The notes beneath the pieces are model-generated. The model was not told the DNA's origin. It worked only from the letters and a program-made list of their open reading frames with translations, and did not search any database. Shown here in pieces: positions 1 through 5,653 of a DNA stretch of 10,256 nt (positions are counted from its first letter, which is position 1; each line of letters starts with the position of its first letter). The translations under genes and the position numbers were made by a program. The stretch is from DASWHK01 sp036398215. GTDB lineage: Bacteria > Acidobacteriota > UBA890. The stretch spans positions 1 through 10,256 of the forward strand of contig DASWHK010000131.1 in the NCBI GenBank assembly GCA_036398215.1, in the 5' to 3' direction.

Positions 1-260
1 GCTACAGCGGCCTGGCCTACGCCACCGACGACGTCAAGATGCCCTGTCTGATGGCCGACGAGTCCAGCCCCTGCGTGGCGCCGTCGATAGACACGGCGTT
101 GGACGGCACCTACCCGATCGCCCGACCGCTGTACATGTACACGCGCGGAGCGCCTGAGGGTGAGGTGAAGGCGTATCTCGACTGGATCCTCGGCGAAGAA
201 GGGCAGTGCATCATTCTCGGAGTGGGGTACGCTCCGGTCAAAATGGGCAGCTGCGGCTAG
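1..260 (+). CDS. pstS: Phosphate ABC transporter substrate-binding protein PstS, C-terminal fragment
   Basis: This is the last 85 codons of a reading frame that enters from the left edge (first complete codon at 3) and ends with TAG at 258-260. The segment matches the C-terminal lobe of periplasmic PstS: a YATDDVK stretch, then GTYPIARPLYMYT, then VKAYLDWILGEEGQ and a final VGYAP motif. PstS captures phosphate outside the inner membrane and delivers it to PstC/PstA, encoded downstream. The fragment has four cysteines, including one two residues from the end, and a short KMGSCG tail after the usual VGYxP ending; in the periplasm these could form disulfides (inference). Signal peptide and N-terminal lobe lie outside the window. 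The family call is strong from the motifs and from the pst genes that follow. Confidence 0.9.
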   Translation, partial: YSGLAYATDDVKMPCLMADESSPCVAPSIDTALDGTYPIARPLYMYTRGAPEGEVKAYLDWILGEEGQCIILGVGYAPVKMGSCG

Positions 261-290
261 GCCGGCTGCGGCCTCGGTAGCGCCGCTCTC

Positions 291-338
291 TCCCCCGGGC
301 AACGCCGTGGGGGGACGGGGAGGCGGGCATGGTGCCCG
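291..338 (+). other. Short inverted repeats between pstS and the phoU-like gene
   Basis: The 117-base gap after pstS holds two possible hairpins. TCCCCC at 291-296 can pair with GGGGGA at 310-315 across a 13-base loop. CGGGCA at 324-329 pairs perfectly with TGCCCG at 333-338 around a 3-base loop. Neither is followed by a T tract, so a classical intrinsic terminator is not supported. Known pst operons often make far more PstS than membrane components, and a hairpin here could stabilise the pstS message or attenuate read-through. That role is inference only; in DNA this GC-rich, short inverted repeats also arise by chance. Confidence 0.3.
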
Positions 339-377
339 GCCCCGGGAGCGCCGGCCCTCGCTGCCCGGAGGTCGTCG

Positions 378-1472
378 ATGACACCGCACTACGAAGAACG
401 CCTCGCCGAGGACCTGACCCAGATCCGCACCGAGGTGGCCGCCGTCGCCGAGAGCGTCGAGCACGCCCTGAAGGAGAGCGTCTACGCGCTGCTCGCCGGC
501 GACCACGAGCGCGCCTACGCCGTGGTTCTCGGCGACCACCCGATCAACCGCACGGTGCGCGACATCGATCGCCGCTGCCACGCCTTCGTGGCCCGGCACC
601 TGCCGAGCGCCGGCCACTTGCGTTTCATCTCCTCGACGCTGCGGCTGACCATCGAGATCGAGCGCGTCGGCGACTACGCCGTCTCGATCGCCCGCGAGTC
701 GGTGCAGCTCTCCGAGCCGCCGACGTCGACGATCGCCCGCGACATCGAGCTGATGGCCGAACAGACCGAGCGGGTGCTGCACCACGCCATCCGCTCGTTT
801 CTCGACGGCAACGTCGAGCGCGCCCGCGCCACCAAGGAGAACGCCTACCAGGTGGAGCACACCTACGTGAACGTGTTTCACGACCTGCTGGCGGAGGGCG
901 AGAAGCGGTCGCGGCCGCTCAAGGACCTGTTCGCCCTGCTGGTCGTCTACAACCGGCTCGGCCGCGTCGCCGACCAGGCCAAGAACATCTGCGAGGACGC
1001 GATCTTCGCGGCAACCGGCGAGACCAAGCAGCCCAAGGTGTACAAGGTGCTGTTCGTCGAGGCGGGCAACGACTGCTGCAGCCAGATCGCCGAGGCGATC
1101 GCGACCAAGGCGTTCCCCGGCAGCGGCCGCTACGAGAGCGCCGGCTGGGAGCCGGTGGCGAAGCTCGACCCGGGGCTGCTCGGATTCCTCGAGCGCAAGG
1201 GCCACGCGGTCAGCAAGGCGATCCCCAGCAGCCTGACGACGACGGTGCACGAGCTCAACGACTACCACGTCGTGGTCAGCATCAACGGCGACGTGCGGGA
1301 GCACATCTCCGAGGTGCCGTTTTCGACGATCTTCCTGCGCTGGGACGTCCCGGCCTGCCCCGACGCCTTCAACGGCGACGCCGCCGACCAGCAGCTCGAC
1401 GACATCTACCGGGTGCTCGCCGGCTACATCGAGGACCTGATGGTCACGCTGCGCGGCGAGGACGCCGATTGA
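378..1472 (+). CDS. phoU: PhoU-like regulator fused to a degenerate low-molecular-weight phosphatase/ArsC-like domain
   Basis: A 364-residue protein starting at ATG 378, five bases after a good ribosome site, GGAGGT (367-372). Residues 1-212 are a two-repeat PhoU helical bundle. The first metal/phosphate motif is intact (EIERVGDYAVSIA, about 93-105). In the second (GRVADQAKNICEDAIF, 195-210) Gly195 replaces the usual Glu. PhoU restrains the Pst transporter and PhoR signalling. Residues 220-355 form an LMW-PTP/ArsC-like Rossmann domain (KVLFVEAGNDCCSQIAEA, ESAG, WDVP). Its P-loop is broken: the CX5R nucleophile is Glu228 and the Arg is Cys234. By my alignment the other ArsC redox cysteines are Asn303 and Ile310. 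Dephosphorylation or arsenate reduction therefore looks unlikely; an anion-sensing or docking role is inference. The gene lies directly after pstS and ends one base before pstC. The symbol applies to the N-terminal half only. Confidence 0.88.
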   Translation: MTPHYEERLAEDLTQIRTEVAAVAESVEHALKESVYALLAGDHERAYAVVLGDHPINRTVRDIDRRCHAFVARHLPSAGHLRFISSTLRLTIEIERVGDYAVSIARESVQLSEPPTSTIARDIELMAEQTERVLHHAIRSFLDGNVERARATKENAYQVEHTYVNVFHDLLAEGEKRSRPLKDLFALLVVYNRLGRVADQAKNICEDAIFAATGETKQPKVYKVLFVEAGNDCCSQIAEAIATKAFPGSGRYESAGWEPVAKLDPGLLGFLERKGHAVSKAIPSSLTTTVHELNDYHVVVSINGDVREHISEVPFSTIFLRWDVPACPDAFNGDAADQQLDDIYRVLAGYIEDLMVTLRGEDAD

Positions 1473-1473
1473 C

Positions 1474-2379
1474 ATGCGGCAGGACGACGCCGATCGCCTG
1501 AACTTCGCCTGGTACGTCGACAAGGTCGTGCAGGTCCTGGTGTTCATCGGCGGCATCTCGGCGATCGTCTTCATCTTTTCCATCTTCATCTTCATCGCCC
1601 GCGAGGGCGCCGGCTTCATCTTCGGGCGCTTCGACTTCGTCACGTTCCTGACCTCGCCGCGCTGGATGCCGACCTCGATCAACAACGCCACCTACGGGGC
1701 GCTCGCCCTGATCCTGGGGACGGCGAGCGTCACCGGCCTGGCGATGGTCGTCGCGGTGCCTTTCTCGCTGGGGGCCGCCATCTACATCGGCGAGTTCGCG
1801 CGTGGCAAACGGCGCGAAGGCTTGAAGGTGCTGGTCGAGCTGCTCGCTGCCATTCCCTCGGTGGTGTGGGGTTTCATCGGCCTGAAGATCATGAGCCCGC
1901 TGATCGCCCAGACCTTCAACGTTCCGGTGGGTCTCAACATCCTCAACGCCGGCATCATCCTCGGCCTGATGGCGGCGCCGATCATGACCACCATCGCCGA
2001 GGACTCGCTCAAGGCGGTCCCCGACACCTATCGGGAGGCCGCCGAGGCGATGGGGGCGACGCGCTGGCAGATCATCTTCAAGGTGGTGATCCCGGCCGCC
2101 AAGAACGGCCTGGTCGCCGCGGTGCTGCTCGGCGTCGGCCGCGGCTTCGGCGAGACCATGGCGGTGCTGATGGCCACCGGCCACGCGATCACAATACCCA
2201 CCAGCATCTTCGACTCGGTGCGCGCGCTCACCGCCACGATCGCCGCGGAGCTCGGCGAGGCGCCCGGTGGCTCCGAGCACTACCGGGCGCTGTTCACGCT
2301 GGGGATCTTCCTGTTCCTGGTGACGTTCGTGATCAACCTGACAGCGGACCTCGTCGTCCGCGGGATCCGCAAGCGCTAG
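1474..2379 (+). CDS. pstC: Phosphate ABC transporter permease PstC
   Basis: A 301-residue inner-membrane permease, normal length for PstC. It starts at ATG 1474, one base after the phoU-like stop, so it is probably translationally coupled; GAGG at 1458-1461 is a weak ribosome site. An N-terminal membrane segment at about residues 18-42 is followed by the MetI-like transmembrane domain from about 72. Typical PstC stretches are seen: PFSLGAAIYIGEFAR (96-110), LAAIPSVVWGFIGL (124-137) and the cytoplasmic coupling loop REAAEAMGATRWQ (187-199), which docks on the ATPase subunits. The GRGFGETMAVLMATG segment (222-236) is also characteristic. PstC pairs with PstA to form the phosphate channel. I see no lesion. 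Confidence 0.95.
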   Translation: MRQDDADRLNFAWYVDKVVQVLVFIGGISAIVFIFSIFIFIAREGAGFIFGRFDFVTFLTSPRWMPTSINNATYGALALILGTASVTGLAMVVAVPFSLGAAIYIGEFARGKRREGLKVLVELLAAIPSVVWGFIGLKIMSPLIAQTFNVPVGLNILNAGIILGLMAAPIMTTIAEDSLKAVPDTYREAAEAMGATRWQIIFKVVIPAAKNGLVAAVLLGVGRGFGETMAVLMATGHAITIPTSIFDSVRALTATIAAELGEAPGGSEHYRALFTLGIFLFLVTFVINLTADLVVRGIRKR

Positions 2380-2384
2380 CCGCC

Positions 2385-3254
2385 ATGTTCGAAGCCACCG
2401 AGCTCAATCGGCGCCAGCGCAAGATCGAGGGGCTGTTCCGCACCCTCTTCCTGCTCATGACGCTGCTGCTCGTGCTGCCGGTGGTGATCATCCTGAGCGT
2501 GCTGATCTACAAGGGCGGCCCGGTGATCTCCTTCGAGTTCCTGTTCACCGAGCCGACCAACGGCATGCGCGCCGGCGGCATCCTGCCGGCGCTGGCCGGC
2601 ACGATTTGGCTGGTTACCGTCGCTCTGCTCGCCTCGGTGCCGATCGGCGTTGCCGCGGCGATCTATCTGAGCGAGTACGCCCCCGACAACTGGCTCACCC
2701 GGGCGATCAACCTGGCGATCATCAACCTCGCCGGCGTGCCGTCGATCGTCCACGCGCTGTTCGGCGTCGGCGCCTTCGTGCTGTTCCTCGACTTCGGCAC
2801 CAGCATCCTCGCCGCCAGCTTGACGCTGGCGGTGATGACCTTGCCGGTTGTGATTGTCGCCACGCTCGAATCATTGCGCGCCGTGCCGATGGCCTTCCGC
2901 GAGGCCTGCTGGAACATGGGCGCGACGCGCTGGCAGACGATCCGCCACGTGGTGCTGCCCAACTCGGTGAGCGGCATCCTGACCGGCGTTATCCTCGAGG
3001 TGTCGCGCACCGCCGGCGAGACGGCGCCGATCATGTTCACCGGCGCCGCGGCCTTCTTTCCGTTCCTGCCCCAGTCGGTGTTCGACCGGACGATGGCGAT
3101 GTCCTACCACCTGTTCGTCATCTCGACGCAGGTGAACAACGTCCCCGAGCAGCTCCCCTACGGCGTGGCGCTGGTGCTGGTCGCCCTGGTGCTGGGGATG
3201 AACAGCCTGTCGATCGGCTTTCGTATGTATCTGCGGGGGAAGAAGAAGTGGTAG
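2385..3254 (+). CDS. pstA: Phosphate ABC transporter permease PstA
   Basis: A 289-residue permease starting at ATG 2385, five bases after the pstC stop. The frame is open far upstream, but only this start gives the expected hydrophilic N-terminus (MFEATELNRRQRK) followed by the first membrane helix (about 20-42). The usual PstA features follow: GGILPALAGTIWLV (64-77), IGVAAAIYLSEYAP (87-100), NLAGVPSIVHALFG (114-127), the coupling loop REACWNMGATRWQ (172-184), and SRTAGETAPIMFTGAA (207-222). Its coupling loop differs from that of PstC in the first half (ACWNM against AAEAM). That is ordinary between these paralogues, but here it could matter because the two ATPases also differ. No clear Shine-Dalgarno precedes it, so coupling to pstC is likely. 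Confidence 0.95.
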   Translation: MFEATELNRRQRKIEGLFRTLFLLMTLLLVLPVVIILSVLIYKGGPVISFEFLFTEPTNGMRAGGILPALAGTIWLVTVALLASVPIGVAAAIYLSEYAPDNWLTRAINLAIINLAGVPSIVHALFGVGAFVLFLDFGTSILAASLTLAVMTLPVVIVATLESLRAVPMAFREACWNMGATRWQTIRHVVLPNSVSGILTGVILEVSRTAGETAPIMFTGAAAFFPFLPQSVFDRTMAMSYHLFVISTQVNNVPEQLPYGVALVLVALVLGMNSLSIGFRMYLRGKKKW

Positions 3255-4060
3255 CGGCGGGCAAGAACGGCGCCCGGGATCGCAGCGGCGGCGCGAGCGA
3301 CGCCGCCGGCGTCAAGCTGGCGGTCCGCAACCTGACCGTCTCGTACGGCGGCAAGCCCGCCCTCGAGAACGCCACCTTCGATGTCCGCGCGAACGAGATC
3401 TTCGGCATCATCGGCCCGGCCAACAGCGGCAAGACCTCGTTCCTGCGCGCCGTCAACCGCATGGACATGTTCACCCCCGAGATGCAGGTCGAGGGCGAGA
3501 TCCTGCTCGACGGCCGCAACGTCCGCGAGTGGCGCAACGTCTACGCGCTGCGGCGGCGGATCGGCGTGGTGCTGCCGCTCCCCGTCGGCCTGCCGATGAG
3601 CATCTACGACAACGTCTCGCTGGCGCCGCGCCTCGGGGGCACCCGCGGGAAGGCCGAGCTCGACGAGATCGTCGAGCGCTGCCTGCGGCGGGCCGCCCTC
3701 TGGGACGAGGTCAAGGACCGCCTGCGCTCGCTCGGCAGCCTGCTGTCGGGCGGCCAGCAGCAGCGCCTCACCATCGCCCGCGCCCTCTCCCAGTCCCCCG
3801 ACCTGCTGCTGCTCGACGAGTTCTCGATCGCCGTCGACCCGGTCACCACGATGCGCATCGAGGACGTCCTCAAGGAGCTCAAGGAGGAGGTGACGATCGT
3901 CCTGGTCACCAACCTCGTACAGCAGGCCCGCCGCCTCGCCGACCGCACCGCGTTCTTTCTCTCCGGCGAGTGCGTCGAGGTCAACGCGACCGAGGAGCTG
4001 TTCACCGGCACCGTCAAGGACAAGCGCACGCGCGAGTACGTAGAGGGTCGCTTTGGATAG
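3248..4060 (+). CDS. pstB: PstB-type ATPase 1: intact LSGGQ signature, substituted Q-loop and switch His
   Basis: A 270-residue ABC ATPase. GTG at 3248 is chosen because GGGGGA (3235-3240) lies seven bases upstream and the 7-base overlap with pstA implies coupling; the upstream open frame is a shadow of pstA. A 20-residue Gly/Ala-rich N-terminus precedes the ABC fold. Seen in order: A-loop Tyr33, Walker A GPANSGKTS (56-64), a changed Q-loop reading VVLPLPVGLP (107-116) where PstB normally has VFQxPxPFP, so Pro110 sits at the Gln; a perfect LSGGQQQR (166-173); Walker B LLLLDE (186-191) with catalytic Glu191, followed by Phe192 where PstB has Pro; D-loop IAVD for SALD; and Asn222 at the switch His. 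Family knowledge says Q-loop and His losses cripple the ATP site formed with that Walker A. This protein can still donate a good signature to a partner, presumably the next gene's product. Confidence 0.92.
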   Translation: MVAAGKNGARDRSGGASDAAGVKLAVRNLTVSYGGKPALENATFDVRANEIFGIIGPANSGKTSFLRAVNRMDMFTPEMQVEGEILLDGRNVREWRNVYALRRRIGVVLPLPVGLPMSIYDNVSLAPRLGGTRGKAELDEIVERCLRRAALWDEVKDRLRSLGSLLSGGQQQRLTIARALSQSPDLLLLDEFSIAVDPVTTMRIEDVLKELKEEVTIVLVTNLVQQARRLADRTAFFLSGECVEVNATEELFTGTVKDKRTREYVEGRFG

Positions 4061-4823
4061 GCCTGCGATCGAGAGCCGCGGCCTCAGCCTCTGGTACGGC
4101 GACTTCCAGGCGCTGTTCGACGTCGACCTGAGCATCAAGCACGGCATCATCACCAGCATGATCGGGCCGTCGGGCTGCGGCAAGACGACCTTCCTGCGCA
4201 CCGTCAACCGCATCAACGAGCGGCTCGGCTACGTGCGCACCACCGGCAGCGTCGAGGTGCTCGGCAAGAACATCCTCGACAAGGACGTCGAGATCCTGCA
4301 GGTGCGCAAGCAAGTGGGCATGGTGTTCCAGCGCCCCAACCCCCTGCCCCTTTCGATCCGCGACAACGTCCTGTTCGCCTACCGCATCCACGAGCCCGCC
4401 GCCAAGAAGATGTCGCGCGACGCCCTCGACGCCGTGGTTGAGAAGGCCCTCCAGGAGGTCCTGCTCTGGAACACGGTCAAGGACCGCCTCGATCGCCCCG
4501 CCATCGGCCTCTCCCTCGAGGAGCAGCAAAAGCTCTGCATCGCCCGCCTGCTCCCGGTGAAGCCCTCGGTCCTGCTGATGGACGAGCCCTGCTCCGCCCT
4601 CGACCCCGCCGGCACCGAGGCCGTCGAGGAGCTCCTCTGGGAGCTGCGCGGCGAGTACACCATCCTGATCGTCACCCACAACATGGCCCAGGCCCGCCGC
4701 GCCTCCGACGAGTGCGTCTTCATGCTCCTCGGCAAGATCATCGAGCACGGCAAGACCGAGGAGGTCTTCGTGACGCCGAAGCACGAGGAGACCGCGGACT
4801 ACATCGAGGGGCGGTACGGGTAG
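4053..4823 (+). CDS. pstB: PstB-type ATPase 2: intact Walker, Q and H motifs, degenerate LSLEE signature
   Basis: A 256-residue ABC ATPase, typical PstB length. It begins at TTG 4053, overlapping the previous gene by 8 bases, with AGAGGG (4042-4047) five bases upstream; the next ATG in frame would remove the A-loop. Motifs: A-loop Tyr15 in WYGDFQAL, Walker A GPSGCGKTT (38-46), Q-loop VFQRPNPLP (91-99, Gln93), Walker B plus D-loop LLMDEPCSALDP (174-185, Glu178), and switch His209 in VTHNMAQA. All match textbook PstB. The exception is the ABC signature: where PstB has LSGGQQQR this protein has LSLEEQQKL (153-161). Both glycines that contact the partner's ATP gamma-phosphate are lost. The rest of that helix (QQKLCIAR) is kept, so a frameshift or assembly slip is unlikely. 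It probably hydrolyses ATP using the signature of PstB1. Confidence 0.93.
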   Translation: MDRPAIESRGLSLWYGDFQALFDVDLSIKHGIITSMIGPSGCGKTTFLRTVNRINERLGYVRTTGSVEVLGKNILDKDVEILQVRKQVGMVFQRPNPLPLSIRDNVLFAYRIHEPAAKKMSRDALDAVVEKALQEVLLWNTVKDRLDRPAIGLSLEEQQKLCIARLLPVKPSVLLMDEPCSALDPAGTEAVEELLWELRGEYTILIVTHNMAQARRASDECVFMLLGKIIEHGKTEEVFVTPKHEETADYIEGRYG

Positions 4824-4853
4824 GCCCGAACGGCTCGACGTGACGAGGTTGGA

Positions 4854-4887
4854 TTGGTGGCGACATCGAGTTGTGGGACAATCCCAC
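4854..4887 (+). promoter_or_regulatory. Candidate promoter and palindromic operator of the toxin-antitoxin pair
   Basis: TTGGTG (4854-4859) and GACAAT (4877-4882) are 17 bases apart and resemble weak -35 and -10 boxes. Transcription would then start at about the antitoxin ATG (4889), giving a leaderless message, which fits the absence of a clear ribosome site. A perfect 6-bp inverted repeat, GTGGGA-CAA-TCCCAC (4873-4887), covers the -10 and stops one base before the ATG. Antitoxins of the AbrB/MazE class commonly bind short palindromes in their own promoter, so this is a plausible autoregulatory operator. Only the repeat is seen directly; the promoter boxes score poorly and are tentative. Confidence 0.35.
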
Positions 4888-4888
4888 C

Positions 4889-5122
4889 ATGAGCACGTCG
4901 AAAGTGGACACCAAGAAGCGGATCGTCTTGCCCTCCGGTAACCCCGGGGACGTCTTCGATGTCCAGCAGCAGGGCGAAGGCCGCTACCTCCTGGTCCGGC
5001 TCGAGAAGCCCGAGCGCCCGGATCGCGTCAGCAAGGCGGCGTGCCTCAAGGCGATGAAGGAGGCCCCTCTCCGTCCGACGATGAGCTGGGATGCGCTGAA
5101 GGAGCTGACGCGAGAGCCGTGA
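4889..5122 (+). CDS. AbrB/MazE-like antitoxin (VapB-type)
   Basis: A 77-residue protein from ATG 4889 to TGA 5120-5122. Residues 3-40 match a short AbrB-like swapped-hairpin domain: KVDTKKRIVLP, then GDVFDV and a strand YLLVRLEKP. The loop between the LP and GD elements is shortened to SGNP, a variant I recognise from antitoxins paired with PIN toxins. The C-terminal part (about 46-77, ending PTMSWDALKELTREP) should be the flexible segment that occupies the toxin's active site (inference). Its stop overlaps the toxin start as GTGA, the usual TA arrangement giving coupled synthesis. A TTG start at 4871 is possible but would lie inside the inverted repeat and add a non-conserved leader. Confidence 0.8.
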   Translation: MSTSKVDTKKRIVLPSGNPGDVFDVQQQGEGRYLLVRLEKPERPDRVSKAACLKAMKEAPLRPTMSWDALKELTREP

Positions 5123-5538
5123 TCCTCCTGGATACGAATGTCCTGATCTACGCCTTCGAGGACGAATCTCCGCATTGCGCCTGGGCCAGGGATACGATCG
5201 CCGACGCCGTGGCCTCCGGCGGCGCCGCCATCAGCGCCGTGAGTCTCGCCGAGCTGTGTGTCGGCGACGCCGACCCGGCCACGGTCGCCGACAGAGTCCG
5301 GAGCTGGGGCGTGGCGATCCTCGACGTGCCCTCAGCCGCCACCGAGCCGTGCGCGCGAGGGTACGGCCGCTACAGGAAGCGGCGCCAGTCGAAGTCGGGC
5401 ACCTCGGCTCCGCCGATGCCGCTTCCGGACTTCTTCATCGGCGCCCACGCCGAGATCATGGCGTGGAGGATCGCCACCGCCGACCGCGGTCGGTTCAAGA
5501 CGTACTTTCCCGCCGTCTCCCTGCTCGAGCCGTCCTGA
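5119..5538 (+). CDS. vapC: VapC-like PIN-domain ribonuclease toxin
   Basis: A 139-residue PIN-domain protein from GTG 5119, overlapping the antitoxin stop. The frame is open upstream, but this start puts the conserved MILLDTNVLIYAF at the N-terminus as in other VapC toxins. The four acidic residues of a Mg-dependent PIN nuclease are visible: Asp5 (LLDTN), Glu45 (SLAEL), Asp104 (LPDFFIGAHA) and Asp122 (ATADRGRFKTYFP). The protein should therefore be catalytically competent. VapC enzymes cleave tRNA or rRNA when released from their antitoxin; the target here cannot be read from sequence. AAGGAG at 5099-5104 is a distant ribosome site (14 bases), consistent with translation mainly by coupling. 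No truncation is seen. Confidence 0.85.
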   Translation: MILLDTNVLIYAFEDESPHCAWARDTIADAVASGGAAISAVSLAELCVGDADPATVADRVRSWGVAILDVPSAATEPCARGYGRYRKRRQSKSGTSAPPMPLPDFFIGAHAEIMAWRIATADRGRFKTYFPAVSLLEPS

Positions 5539-5653
5539 TCCGGCAGGTTGGAAGCCACGCTGAACACCCGAGCACTCGAGGTTGGTAGAGGACGATCGCT
5601 GCGACGCTGCCGCCGGCGATGATCGGTGCGATTGGGAGGCATCGCCTTTGCAC
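5539..5653. other. Convergent intergenic gap between toxin and ATPase genes
   Basis: The toxin gene (+) and the ATPase gene (-) converge on this 115-base gap. I see no strong inverted repeat followed by T residues on either strand and no credible small gene. A bidirectional terminator would be expected here but cannot be shown. Confidence 0.5.

Noticed and set aside
329..1501. A 390-codon plus-strand open frame overlapping the phoU-like gene
   Set aside because: Its translation is Arg/Ala/Gly/Pro-rich with no family features. It is an alternate-frame shadow of a well-supported gene in GC-rich DNA.
4509..4523. LSLEE in PstB2 as a sequencing error or frameshift
   Set aside because: The reading frame and the conserved residues immediately before and after are intact, and changing LSGGQ to LSLEE needs several separate base changes.
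3158..4784. Long minus-strand open frames opposite pstB1 and pstB2
   Set aside because: They encode low-complexity Leu/Val/Asp/Glu-rich products without motifs and lie antisense to clear ABC ATPases.
4871..4873. TTG at 4871 as the antitoxin start
   Set aside because: It would place the first codons in the inverted repeat and add six residues not expected in the family; ATG 4889 gives a normal N-terminus.
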